Below, in pieces: positions 33,154-50,884 of a stretch of 64,000 nt of DNA. The notes under the pieces are model-generated. The model was not told where the DNA came from. It was given only the letters and a program-made list of their open reading frames with translations, and did not search any database. The number at the start of each line of letters is the position of its first letter. Position 1 is the stretch's first letter. The DNA lies in the NCBI GenBank assembly GCA_022606425.2, contig JAHDVF020000876.1:372001-436000 (forward strand). Reading direction: 5' to 3'. The stretch is from Lepidostoma basale (Eukaryota > Arthropoda > Insecta > Trichoptera > Lepidostomatidae). A program made the translations under genes and the position numbers.

Positions 33154-35251
33154 CTAGAGGGCGTAGACCCGGACGGAGCGCACGCGCAGCGCAGCCGCGT
33201 CCCCGGCCCAGGTGGGGTACCAGCGGTCCCGCGCGGCCCAGAAGTCCACGAGCAGCTTGCTGGAGCGGTTGCCCCACGGCTTGCCCGGCCTCTCGGGGAA
33301 CTCGTTGACGCCGCCCACGTTCACGGCCAGGGACAGGTAGAACTGCGGAGGACACAGCGGCGTACAGGACAGGCTGTCTGGTTGTGATTGACAATGATAT
33401 GACAAAGGTAGGTAATTACCGGTTGATCGAATGGGGCCATCGGGGTCCCGGTTTTCCACAGCCTGGCGGCCTCCTGCCCGTCCCCGGCGAGGGCCGCGAG
33501 CCCCCCGGGCGGGGGCGTCACCCTCCCGTACTCCTGCCCGTCCGCGAAAACTGTGATGCTGTCTAGATGTGCAATAGTTTATATTAGTATTATTATATGG
33601 GAACACTCGCAACGCGTCCCGACGATGTGCATGTACAGCGTACTCACCCTTAGTCCAGACGAGGGTGTAGTTGACGAACCGATTTGCCTGCGCCGGGGAC
33701 AGGGTTAGAGGGGCCATGCTGAGGCCGAGAGAGCGCTGAGGCTCCCGCGCGGCCAGCAGCGCGCCGCCCCGATCGCCCCCCACTCGCAGGGCACCCGATC
33801 CGTAGTTCTGCCCCCCGTATGCGTTTTCCTTTGGCTCCAAGAGGATTTCTAAAAGTCACCCAGTAATTGAGTTTTACCAAGCCACACAGCCTTCCCACTT
33901 ACCAAGAAGAGCACCCGAGGCAGGGGGCACACGAGGAATGCGGTAAATACCCGGATAAATCCAATTCCCAGTGGGTATTTTGGCAACAACCTCGACCCTT
34001 CCGTACTGGAAGCTGAAGGAAGTCTTGGTGTGGATCTTGGCGCTGATGACCGGCGGCAAGAGGGCGCTGCCGAGGGCCTCCGCGCTGCACTCTTTGGTTC
34101 CGATCTCCCCGGTGCACCTAGAACACGCAGAAGAAAGTGTAGTGCGCCTGCGACACGTGTGAATTAGTGTTACCACACGTGTCGCACCGGGTCGGGAGCG
34201 CTCACCTGCGCCCGAGGTCGAGGGAGCCGTAGATCTGCCCGTCCGGGTAGTAGTTTTCCAGCAGGTCCGGCCTTATTGTCAGCACCCCGCCTGCCACGGA
34301 CAAGTGCCTGGCCTCGTCCATGTACACGACGAACGGATAGTCCTGGAATGAAAGGCACGTGGACAGTCGGTGGCGGTCCTTCTCCACGCCAAGCTGGCTA
34401 CATGTATTGAAAGTCTTACTGGTTCCCGAGCGAACTTGACCTCCGGTTTCCACTTGCCGCCCTGGTCCAGAGGTGTGTCGAAGGTTTCCTGAAAGAGCAG
34501 GTCTCCCGAACAGAAGGGCCCCGGAGAGGTGGAGTCCAGCGTGTCCGAGGGGGCGCATCGCGGCGGCGGGGACACGCTCGAGGGGCGCGGAGGCGCGCGC
34601 GTGGGGGCCGTCACTCCGGTGTAGGGGGTGCCGTCCTCGTTCACGTAGCCTGGGGAATAGTTGCGGTTAGAGCGGCAGCGAGATGGAACAGGGCGGGAGT
34701 GCGAGAGAGGGACGGAGCACGCAGCATACCGGTGACCGTGAATACGCCGTCCTCCTGGCGATAGCCCAGCGCGGGCCCGCCGTCCTGGGAGTAGATGACG
34801 TAGGTCCAGAAGTAGAGCACGTCTCCGACCTTGAGCTTGGTGGCGCGGTCCCGGAAGCTCCAGCGGCCTTCCTTGGCCTTGTTGACGTCCCGCGCCCAGG
34901 TGCCGGCCTCGAGACCCTCCATCTCCTCGTTCAGCTTCCCGTGGAAGGCGAACAGACTGATCCCGGGCTCATCTGGAAATGTTTACAACCGCTCATAGCA
35001 CGTATTACGAAGTCGCGCGTATAAATAATTGAGTACGATCATTACAGTCATGCAGCGCCTCACACATAGGTACATCAGGATTATAGGTTGATGAACTAAT
35101 TCGTGTTTAAACCTGGGATGGAGACACGGAATCCTCTGGGGTAGAAGACTTCCACCTTGGCGGGGGGCACGTCGTACTGCTGGGCGGAGCAGCAGGGCGG
35201 CGAGGCGGCCAGCCCGGCGGCCAGCAGCAGGCAGCAGTAGCGGAGGACCAT
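33154..35251 (-). CDS. betaGRP: Beta-1,3-glucan recognition protein (GNBP family) paralogue, 8 exons, complete
   Basis: A secreted glucan sensor, paralogous and convergent to the gene at 19988-22302. Exons (minus): 35251-35113, 34972-34730, 34649-34420, 34342-34206, 34117-33951, 33848-33648, 33562-33420, 33342-33154; frames join to 482 aa. I chose the ATG at 35251 because the signal peptide ([17 protein letters not shown]) starts there; an in-frame upstream extension to 35344 is Arg-rich and unlikely. CBM39 covers about 25-128 ([43 protein letters not shown]). A Pro/Thr/Ser linker (about 135-175; [15 protein letters not shown]) is longer than in the first gene. The GH16-like domain lacks the catalytic Glu pair: [12 protein letters not shown] replaces the active motif. 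Intron positions and phases match the first gene except for one extra intron after GNWIYP. Confidence 0.95.
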
Positions 35252-35340
35252 CTCGGACGGCGGCGCGAGGGCGACTGCGGGCTGACCGCTACCGGGCTGT
35301 GGTCGCCGTCGCCGGCCGCTCGCACTCGTTACGTGTCCTC

Positions 35341-35352
35341 GCATTTATTATA
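35341..35352 (-). promoter_or_regulatory. TATA-box candidate for the second beta-glucan recognition protein gene
   Basis: The minus strand reads tataataaatgc about 90-100 nt upstream of the ATG, followed by a GC-rich leader. Position and sequence fit a TATA box; there is no other support. Confidence 0.35.
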
Positions 35353-35735
35353 CCTACCTTAGTTCTGATGGCAGTTGCAGGAAGATAGGTAGGTAGGTGT
35401 AGGTAAACCGGAATGTGACTACGGCAGGTACGTCAACAGAGTAGCACAACTCAAGTAAAGATGTTAAGAAATAGTTCTCAAGTGTTCACAGTCGACGCAA
35501 ATGTCCTCTGCGGTCCGTACAAGACTGCCGCGATAAGATCAGTGTTTTCAAAGACACCCGGGTCCTAAGAACTCTACACAGCTCCTTAGTCAGAAGCAGG
35601 CTCGAGGGAGCCCTCTAGGTACCTGAGAGCACGGGCTTGGCTCTATCCAACGGCATTCATCTTGGGTATAACTCCCTTTAACCGAGGAAGGAAAGATTTA
35701 CAGCAACGCATTTTTTCAAGCCGATTCGGGGCTCT
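35353..35735. other. 5' flank of the second beta-glucan recognition protein gene
   Basis: A short (tagg)n patch lies at 35383-35400 and a GATA-type site (gcgataagatc) at about 35531. No other gene seen. Confidence 0.35.
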
Positions 35736-36440
35736 ACTGAGAATCCCTATGTTCTGCGATAGCAACGATATCAATTGTTCTTTGCTCCGTCGCGCAGAAC
35801 CAACCTGCTTTTGGTGATGCCAGTAGGAAGAGCAATTCGGACGTTGAATATAATTGTCTCGGATTTGGCCATTTTTAGCGTCGGTGAGGAAAGAGTACCT
35901 ACTGCCTCACTGACGTTGACGTATTTGGGATCAGTAGGTTATCTTGTAGTTCAATATCGATATTATATTTTTGTTTACCGTTTTGTGTCCAAATGAGTGG
36001 CCCAAGGAAATGTTTTTCATTTGTGTATAAGCAGCTTCAAGGTTGCCCCGGCAACAGCCGCTCAGCAGTGATCTCACGCACCTGCGTCCAGTGTGCTTGC
36101 CTGCATGTCGTGCATGTTTCAACGATGAAGGAACTCGGTATTGTTTGTGAAAGTAGGCTGACTTTCCATGCTCACATTGAGAGAATATGTGGGGTTTTCA
36201 GGAGTCCCTATGTTTTGCCAATACAAGTTTAACTTATAGGTGATGTGGAGTCCCCACGAGGGTTCTCGTCATCTTTATGTTTCAGATGGTTCGATAGTGT
36301 TAGCACAGACGGTTTTATCTCCCAACATGCTTCCGGTGATGTCGGTGGGGAGAGCAATCAAACTGCCGAACATGCTCGCTTCGGAGATTGACATCTTTCA
36401 TATTAGTGAAAGTGAGATCAGAACTATCTTGTCTTCCTAA
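35736..36440 (+). pseudogene. LINE reverse-transcriptase C-terminal fragments (same family as 3855-4790)
   Basis: The plus strand contains, out of order and frameshifted, RRTNLLLVMPVGRAI at about 35790, KELGIVCESRLTFHAHIERI at 36127, MMWSPHEGSRH at 36240, and LPVMSVGRAIKLPN...SEIDIFHISES ending at 36440. The last part is the counterpart of 3855-4000. The PVGRAI region appears twice, so two truncated copies or a rearranged one are present. Confidence 0.8.
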
Positions 36441-36484
36441 AGTCGAGCCATTTCTTGTGCTTTTCTGGTATCATATATTAACTT

Positions 36485-37190
36485 ACTTTACCACTTACTT
36501 AGACAGCCGTTGTCGTCCACTGCTGGAAATAGGCCTCCCCCATACCTGCCTTTTGCATCCAATCGCCAGTAATTCTTGTAATGTCATCGGACCATCGTGT
36601 GGGGGGTCTCCCTCTGTTTCGTTTGTCTTTGCGGGGACTCCACTCTACCACCCTTCTGGTCCATCTATCGTCTACCAATCTGGCAACATGTCCCGCAAAT
36701 GACCATTTAAGCTTCGCTATCCTTGCGACGACATCTGTTACTCCCGACCTTCTATGTATTTCTTATCCGGTCTGAGAGTCTTACGTGTAGCATGGCTCTT
36801 TCGTGTTTCCTCTGTGCTACACGGAGTCTTCTTATGGTAGACTTGGTGAGGGTTAGCGTTTCTGCTGCATGTCAGTACTGGAAGAACGCATTGATCATAC
36901 GTTTTGCGTTTCAGACACTGGGGAATCTTACTATTAAAGAACTTCTTCAGATTGCAATATGCCGCCCACCCAAGACGGATTCTTCTCTGAAGCTCAGCAG
37001 CCTGATTATCTCTGGAAAGCAAGATGTTGTGGCCGAGATATTTGTATTCCTCGACTTGTTCTATTAGCTGATTGTCAATCTCTATAGCACCGCCGAGGAT
37101 CAGATTCGTCATTATATTGGTCTTGGTTGTGTTTATACAGAGCCCTACTTTTTTTGTCGCTTCCATGAGCACTTTCAGTGTTTCAGTTCT
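36485..37190 (-). pseudogene. RTE-type LINE, 3' part
   Basis: The minus-strand frame includes TKKVGLCINTTKTNIMTN, EQVEEYKYLGHNI, ELQRRIRLGWAAYCNLKKFF and YDQCVLPVLTC, the usual order after the RT catalytic motif in RTE clade LINEs. It shifts frame near 36880, and the tail (about 36660-36490) reads as the GRPPTRWSDDI-type and QQWTT-type ending. It is truncated at its 5' side. Confidence 0.88.
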
Positions 37191-38394
37191 TTATATTTTG
37201 CCTGTAATACGAGACACGGAATAGTATTGGGATCACTGTAGGCACAATAACAAGGCACGCTGTAGAGGAGGAAATATTTTATTTGGGTCTAATGCAATAC
37301 AAAATGTTGGATTGATATTGAACGAGCTGGACTGAGCTCTGAGCGAGTGCGACAGAGCCCCGTGCGTGCAAGCGTATGGTAATAAAAAGTAGTAAGGTGA
37401 TGTCTAAACTTCTCCAAACTAAACTACTAATGGAGAACAAAGGTCCGCAGCCCGTGCGCTCACACTAAGAAAAGACACCCAGGGAAGGTGATATGTACAG
37501 CATTTCTCTTCTTTACGCCTACGCCTCTCCACAATTAAATAAATAAACTATTAAATATTTGGCTACTTAAAAATATACAACAAGGGTCTTCTATTCTATC
37601 TCTCCTTGTTGTGTTGTGACCGTAGTGAAGGAAACTAGGAGGTCCCTCGGAGGATAACAAAACATCTTAAGCTAATAAAACAACCATCTTAAAGCTAAAG
37701 GCTGCGAAGACCGCAGAAGGAATGTCGGAGACCGACATGCTCGTAACGTCACATCTTAAAGACCTATTCTTTTTGATCATTTTCAATGTACAATTGTCCA
37801 CCAAAATTTCACACAGCCAAAGTTCCAAGTAGTTTGTAGTAATTGTCATACTCGACTATTCAAGACTAGGAGCTCCCTCCCATCCAACTCCGCTTGCGTC
37901 TATCCAATTATTAATATGTACAAAAATAATCATCTCAGGGGCGGGAGACTATTTCTATGTAGAATGTGAGACTTAAAGCTACCTTTAGCTATCCTTACCG
38001 ACTAATACTGCACACGCCCACTCCACACACTGTAAAGGTGGAGAGCGGGGTGAAATAAATAACATATCAAAGTAAATGCGGATCGCACTCAAAGTACAGC
38101 GGCCGACCTAACTACCGGCCCCACGGAAGGAGGGGAATAGAAATATGTATGGCAAAAGAAGTTACAAACAAGGAAACATTACAAAATACACCTCATCACT
38201 AGTGATCACAGATTCAACGCTGTCATGATAAGTTTAGCTCCGGATAGTCTCCGTTGCACCGCAATACCACACGGCTCGCGGGCTGGAGGTAATGTTGAAT
38301 AATTTGAATAAAATCTGGAAGAGATTGACATGCCAGACAATGATGCTTGATGGATGGCTTCCTAGTCGTCCTTCCCCCCACGGCGCTCCGCGGG
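37191..38394. other. 3' flank and probable 3' UTR of the Ca2+-ATPase gene
   Basis: About 1.2 kb with no conserved frame. On the minus strand the nearest AATAAA-like strings are over 300 nt beyond the stop; I could not choose a poly(A) site. Confidence 0.35.
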
Positions 38395-44938
<6,544 letters not shown>

Positions 44939-45254
44939 GATTTAAGCTGATTAATGGAGTACTTAAAATGAAATACACATTTTTTTAACACCACTGACCA
45001 CCTCCCAAAGACTAAAGTACGACCTGACCCAACAAAAACTGAATGACATATAAATTGATCGTGTGAAGTTTCCTACAGTTCAAATCGCGGCGATTTGTGT
45101 GGCGCCATGGTGAGCAATTCACGGAACTATATAACATTTTCTATAATTATATCTAAGTTGCCTAGCCTGTATTTACACTCCATAGATATATTACTACTCA
45201 TTTATAAACTGAATTAAAATTTTAAGAAACCATAATATTTATATTACGTCCTTT
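44939..45254. other. 5' flank of the Ca2+-ATPase gene
   Basis: Upstream of the chosen start at 44938. No TATA box is obvious; a GC-richer patch (aaatcgcggcgatttgtgtggc) is at about 45083-45104. Confidence 0.35.
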
Positions 45255-46176
45255 TGATATAGCCATGTTTCATGGCATAATAGGTGAGATTGCACTAGAC
45301 AAATTTTACATGACCGAAAAGGCGTTTTCTCTCTGGAGGCTTGTTTGATCTTAGTTAAGTTTAATTTTAATTAGTGATAAGATTATGAAAAACAATAATA
45401 GTGATAATGACAATTCTGTGAGTGAAAAAAATAGCGTTCTGCCTCGGTATCGCAAAGCAGTTAGGTACTGCCGGCCGGATGCAGAGAGTGGCCACACTTG
45501 AGAGAGAATGATCTAACCCTCCGCCCTGCAGAGTTCCGGACAGCTCTCGGCCCCCCCAGTCTACCACCGGCCTCCGGGAAAGGAACGTCTCCCCCTCGCG
45601 CGGACGCGCGCCGGAGGGGAGATAGTCTAAAAAGATCGCGAAGTGTTATACCGAACGCCGGGAAGTGATTCTGAAAAAGATCGCGATATCGCCGCATGGC
45701 ATCAGCAACCATGGCGTCAGCTCATCATCATTGGGACCTGATGCTGGCCACGGCTGTCTCAGCGAATGAGACCAGACCGCTCCTCGCCCGTCCTCGCGCC
45801 CGCCTCACACATCCCTCGTGGTGTGGACGCCACGTGCCGGCTGGATCGACGACTTCGCAGATCAGATCAAGTAGTGTTAATTCAGTGACGGAGTAGCTTT
45901 AAGTCGTTGGCCAACGAATAGAAGTAAGTCATCTTTAGTTTATAAGTGATCTTGTTTATTTGTTTTTGTATGTTTGTGTTTAAATATAAGTGTAAATAGC
46001 AAATATTGGTTTCAATCTCATATCACTATGCCTCCTGGAGCATCTTAGAGATCGAATAATAATCACATTAGCGAATAAACACTGGGCAATACGTTGTGAG
46101 GGAGTGCTTCGAGATATGGAGTGAGATATGACTAATCGTCATGTTTCACCCCGTGTCGGAAAGCATCTTCGTAACA
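45255..46176 (+). repeat. 5' LTR
   Basis: 922 bp. It contains a GC-rich segment with a 66-codon open frame (MASATMASAHHHWDLMLATA...) that is also open in the 3' LTR; no function is known to me. The downstream part is AT-rich with ttggtttcaatctcatatca. Confidence 0.88.
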
Positions 46177-46178
46177 AA

Positions 46179-46196
46179 TGGCGCCCAACGTGGGGC
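46179..46196 (+). other. Primer binding site of LTR element
   Basis: The string tggcgcccaacgtggggc starts two bases after the 5' LTR; TGGCGCC at this place is the standard complement of a tRNA 3' end. Confidence 0.8.
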
Positions 46197-47317
46197 TCGG
46201 CGTATTTGAATTTTAATTAAATATAATTAATAATTCAGACGCTGTCTGGTTAAGTGAGATCAGGCGAACACGCGACCTAGAGAAGAGTTGAATGCTAAAA
46301 TCTGAGCTTGCAATAAATATTGTAGATTCGCTGATGTTGATATTTGTTTTCTGATTGTTCCGAGATGGTGTGATGTCGAGATTGAAACCAATTCCGATGA
46401 AAACCGATATGTCATTTTGTTTATTTACTCGTACGTCGGTTAATTTTGAATTTCGAATTTCAAACGAGTAAGCAAATATAGATTATAATCTCATACCGTT
46501 GTAAAGTCAACTGATAAGAAAGTTTTAAGGAAATTCCCAAGCCGAATTTCTTTTGTTCCCTGGTTAGATAAGCTTGCGGCGGATTGACCAGGTATACGTT
46601 TAGACAAACATCGTAAATATTAAGGGTCTAGCGGCCAACCAACGGTGCGTTAAAATTTCAAATTTTAATCCTTTAATTGCTCTTTAGAATTCGGCCGTTT
46701 TATTGTTCGGAATATGAGCCTTTGACAAATATGTGTATTATTTTGCATTTTTTTTTAACAAAAAAACAAAAATTTGCTGGCGCCCAATCTGTAATAATAT
46801 CAAGTTTTCACGAATGCAACTACATTTTTTTATAATAATTTTAAACAGCCATCCAGGGAGAAAAATTTAAATTAGTTCTCCGTGAGTTATAATTAGTATG
46901 TGAATGGATTAGGTATTAAGGAAGCGTCTTGTTTGTAGTTCAAAGCAATAGGGGTTGGATGTATCGGATGTACATTTGTAAAGTAATCTACTTGTATGTC
47001 GTGCCATGTGATATTTTTATCCTTCCACCAGTCTATAACTTAATTTAATAACCATTAAATTAAGATGACTAAGCGACATAGCAGACTAGATCCCAACATT
47101 GGCTTTTGAGAAAGGGAAGACGTTACATGCGATGAGACTGCCGCTTTCAAAATTTTAAGAAAAACAAGTTCAATCCTAAACTTGCCGACACGAGATTTTG
47201 TTTTGAATTTTTTTTTTAATTCGATTCATATCACCACCAATTCGCACGAATTAAGTGTCGATAATTTAGTTTTGTTTTAGATAGTAGTGTAAGGCGATGC
47301 AAGAAAGAACACGATGT

Positions 47318-47545
47318 AGAGATAAGACAGGGCGAAAAAGCGATAGCTCCAGGCTTTCTGATTAGTCACCGGATGACGCAATTCCCGGGCGGCCTTCAAT
47401 CGGCGAGAGGGAGATAGTACTCTATGAGAGTCGAAGACAGTGCGAAGAAGCGGAAGCTCCCCGACCAGGCATCGGATGACGGAATTCCCGAATGGCCTTT
47501 GATCGGCGAGAAAGAGATGGTACGATATGGGATGATGGAATCTCC
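47318..47545 (+). repeat. Two tandem ~110-bp repeats inside the LTR element
   Basis: The unit gacaggGcgaaaaagcg...gctcc...ccggatgacgcaattccc...cggcgagagggagatagta is followed by a diverged second unit (gacagtgcgaagaagcg...gctcc...tcggatgacggaattccc...cggcgagaaagagatggta). Confidence 0.7.
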
Positions 47546-47977
47546 TACCATGTAATGAGAGAAAAACGAGTTTCTCAGTTCCGGAAGAGAAATACCCGGC
47601 AATTAGTTATAAGATAGATAGCGTTTAGAAAAAACGGTTTTTGTGTAAATGACGAGGGGAGGCAAGTCGAATCAAATGTATAGAGGTGCTAATGAAGAAT
47701 GTAATCCTGTTCACATACCGCAATATTTTTTCAATTCGTAATCGAATCTACCTGTTACATGTTTTATGCTGCCTCGCGTGAATCGCGAGCTTTCCTATAA
47801 GTGGAGTAGGAAGGACAGCGATAGGGGTAGGGATTCCATTAGTGATCGCCATACGCGAAAAATCTAGTTGGATTGCGCAATTTCAAAAATTTCAATGCAA
47901 TAAATTTTCTTTTAAAGCTGTTTTTTCCCAATGTTCTTTTCTTAGTTTAGTGCAATCTCATTTTGAGTAGTGGGGAT

Positions 47978-48876
47978 TGATATAGCCATGTTTCATGGCA
48001 TAATAGGTGAGATTGCACTAGACAAATTTTACATGACCGAAAAGGCGTTTTCTCTCTGGAGGCTTGTTTGATCTTAGTTAAGTTTAATTTTAATTAGTGA
48101 TAAGATTATGAAAAACAATAATAGTGATAATGACAATTCTGTGAGTGAAAAAAAATAGCGTTCTGGTACTGCCGGCCGGATGCAGAGAGTGGCCACACTT
48201 GAGAGGGAATGATCTAACCCTCCGCCCTGCAGAGTTCCGGGCAGCTCTCGGCCCCCCAGTCTACCACCGGCCTCCGGGAAAGGAACGTCTCCCCCTCGCG
48301 CGGACGCGCGCCGGAGGGGAGATAGTCTAAAAAGATCGCGAAGTGTTATACCGAACGCCGGGAAGTGATTCTGAAAAAGATCGCGATATCGCCGCATGGC
48401 ATCAGCAACCATGGCGTCAGCTCATCATCATTGGGACCTGATGCTGGCCACGGCTGTCTCAGCGAATGAGACCAGACCGCTCCTCGCCCGTCCTCGCGCC
48501 CGCCTCGCACATCCCTCGTGGTGTGGACGCCACGTGCCGGCTGGATCGACGACTTCGCAGATCAGATCAAGTAGTGTTAATTCAGTGACGGAGTAGCTTT
48601 AAGTCGTTGGCCAACGAATAGAAGTAAGTCATCTTTAGTTTATAAGTGATCTTGTTTATTTGTTTTTGTATGTTTGTGTTTAAATATAAGTGTAAATAGC
48701 AAATATTGGTTTCAATCTCATATCACTATACCTCCCGGAGCATCTTAGAGATCGAATAATAATCACATTAGCGAATAAACACTGGGCAATACGTTGTGAG
48801 GGAGTGCTTCGAGATATGGAGTGAGATACGACTAATCGTCATGTTTCACCCCGTGTCGGAAAGCACCTTCGTAACA
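47978..48876 (+). repeat. 3' LTR
   Basis: 899 bp, matching the 5' LTR from tgatatagcc to cttcgtaaca. Confidence 0.88.
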
Positions 48877-48883
48877 CTTTCAT

Positions 48884-50212
48884 TGATATAGCCATGTTTC
48901 ATGGCATACTCAGTGAGATTTTACAAAACAATTTTTACATGGCAGAAAATACGTTTTCTCTCTGGAGGCTTGTTTAATCTTAGTAAAGTTTAATTTTATT
49001 TAGTGATAAAACAGTGAAAAAACAATAATAGTGTAATGACAATTTTGTGACGTTGCGGTAATTTTTATTAAGACCGAAAATAGCTTTCTTCCCTGGTATT
49101 GCCATTAACTTGAAGTACTACCGACCGGATATGGCGAGCGGAAACATGCGCGGTCATGTTTTTAACAACGGAAGTTGAAGCGACTTAGAAATCAGACTCT
49201 CGAAGAGGCAGACGTGCCGCTCTTCGGCGCCCCGCTGCACTGTGATTCGCCTAGTACATGCTAGCTAGACAAAATTATTTCTTATGTTTTTTTAGTTTTA
49301 TATGATATTACAGGCTGATGTGAGTAAGTAAAGTAGGGTTTCTCGAAAAAAAAATATGATATTTTCCGAAATATAAATATTTAATAAAAACATATAAACA
49401 ATAAATTATAGAATTAGGCGACACATTACAAAAATATACATTATAAGTATTTTTTTATTATTTATAAACAACTTAGCCTTAACTACCTGATCTTAACTAC
49501 CTGCATTTTATCTATTATAACTAGCTGACTTTGACCTAATTAACTCACCCTTATTACCTACCTAAAATACCTTTATGACTCATAATTGAAGGGTTGTTGT
49601 GCAAAACATTACCTGGAATTCTCTTAATAAGGGTCTTTGCTACCTATTGTGATAAGAAAATTCGTGGAATCAAAGGGTTGTTTTTGTCTAGCTAGCTTGT
49701 ACTAGGCGAATCACAGCGCGCTGGTCGCAGCCAAGGGCATTCCCGCCATTTTGCCGGACGAGACCACGCTTCTGAAGAATCGGAGACCAGACTGCCTTTC
49801 GCTTCCACGCTCTTCCCCATCGTCCGCCTCCCACGTCCTTCGTGGGGCGAACAGAAGAGGATGCCAAGTCCTCGTGCTGGTCAACCCGCCGCCACGCCGG
49901 CTTCCGTCAACGTCGGTCCTCGCCGCAGATCACCGTCTTCGTTAGTTACGTTAGTTTTAATTCGTTGGCCAGCGAATAGCATGTAAGTCCTCTCTAGATC
50001 ATAAGATATCTTTATTTTTTGTATGTAATTTTGTTTTCAATAAATGAAATTTGTAAATAGTAAATATTGGTTTCAATCTCACATCATAATACATCCCGGA
50101 GCATATCTGACATAACATAATATTAACATTAGCGAATCACATGGGCCAACGTTGGGAAATTGTCGAGATCGGGAGTGAATTTCGATTAAATTAATTTTTT
50201 CACCCCTTTGAC
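48884..50212 (+). mobile_element. Diverged solo LTR of the same superfamily, split by a MITE
   Basis: It starts tgatatagccatgtttcatg only 7 bp after the neighbouring LTR element and keeps ttctctctggaggcttgttt, attggtttcaatctcacatc, cccggagcat and gtgaatttcg...ttcaccccttt. The middle differs strongly, so this is another subfamily. It is interrupted by a MITE at 49237-49718. The 3' end is ragged (near the C-run at 50220). Confidence 0.75.
49237..49718. mobile_element. MITE with long inverted ends (tgtgattcgcc type)
   Basis: The ends gcactgtgattcgcctagta + catgctagctagacaaaa (left) and the near-perfect complement at 49683-49718 are about 37 bp. The interior is AT-rich, non-coding, with a repeated aactacctg / tacctacc pattern. 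A truncated second copy (left end, about 75 bp) is at 51852-51926. A 3-bp duplication GCT may flank it. Confidence 0.8.
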
Positions 50213-50231
50213 GTCTAACCCCCCCCCCCTC

Positions 50232-50405
50232 TAACATCATATTATCTTCTTCTTCTTCCCTTTTGGTAGACTCAGGAGTCTGTTATTTCAGGCGGGTCCT
50301 CTTGAGATGCTGAACTCCAGCTTTCTCTCCACCGTTTCGGGGGTCTTCCTGGTCGGCGTTGTCCGTTTGGCGTTCCATGGAGAGCTATGTGTGGTATTCT
50401 ATTTG
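50232..50405 (-). mobile_element. LINE 3'-end fragment
   Basis: The minus strand resembles the tail of the LINE piece at 55380-55540 (ggagagaaagctgg..., cttcttcttc at its end), giving the same direction of transcription. Confidence 0.5.
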
Positions 50406-50884
50406 AGCTCATGTTATATCATGTTATTTACTTTTTAAATTAATAAATGCCATTTGAAGCAAAATATTGTTGTTTCATTGTCATTGCAGGGACCGTGTAA
50501 CTCGAAAATAAGTTTGGTGATCTAGGGTTAAAACAATAAATATTACAAAAATAAACACAGGTACTAATATTAAGGACTAGCTTATAATTTCTAACTGATT
50601 GTTGAGATTATAATATTGTATAATATATTAAATATTATAAAAATCTGAGATGGGTGTACACAGATATTTTTCTGAAATATGCAATAAATTTCGAATCAAC
50701 CTTGTATGGGTGGTTTAATTTTTGTAACTATTCCTCTTATGTCTAACCGAAACATTTATATCAAAAGATCCATGTCCAAGAATTATAAAATTCGTATTAA
50801 CACTTTGGTTGCCGAAATCTGATATATTGGCTCTCGCTACACTAGGGAGAAGTGCTGAATCCGAAAATTTGTTATTATTTCAAT

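Larger units (their letters stand above)
45255..48876 (+). mobile_element. LTR retrotransposon with non-coding interior
   Basis: Two direct repeats, 45255-46176 and 47978-48876, begin tgatatagccatgtttcatg and end cttcgtaaca (TG...CA). The 4-bp duplication cttt stands immediately before the first (45251-45254) and after the second (48877-48880). A primer binding site follows the 5' LTR, and a purine-rich gagtagtggggat precedes the 3' LTR. The 1.8-kb interior has no gag or pol frame, so the element must have moved with proteins supplied elsewhere. The LTRs are very similar, differing by a short deletion near 45452-45466 and scattered substitutions. Confidence 0.9.

Noticed and set aside
45461..45712. 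MVADAMRRYRDLFQNHF... frames in the LTRs as a host gene
   Set aside because: The same frames recur in each LTR copy (45.5 and 48.1 kb) and in degraded form in the solo LTR, so they are part of the repeat; no similarity to gag or pol is seen.
47318..47545. Tandem 110-bp repeats as a satellite
   Set aside because: Only two diverged units inside one LTR element; not an array.
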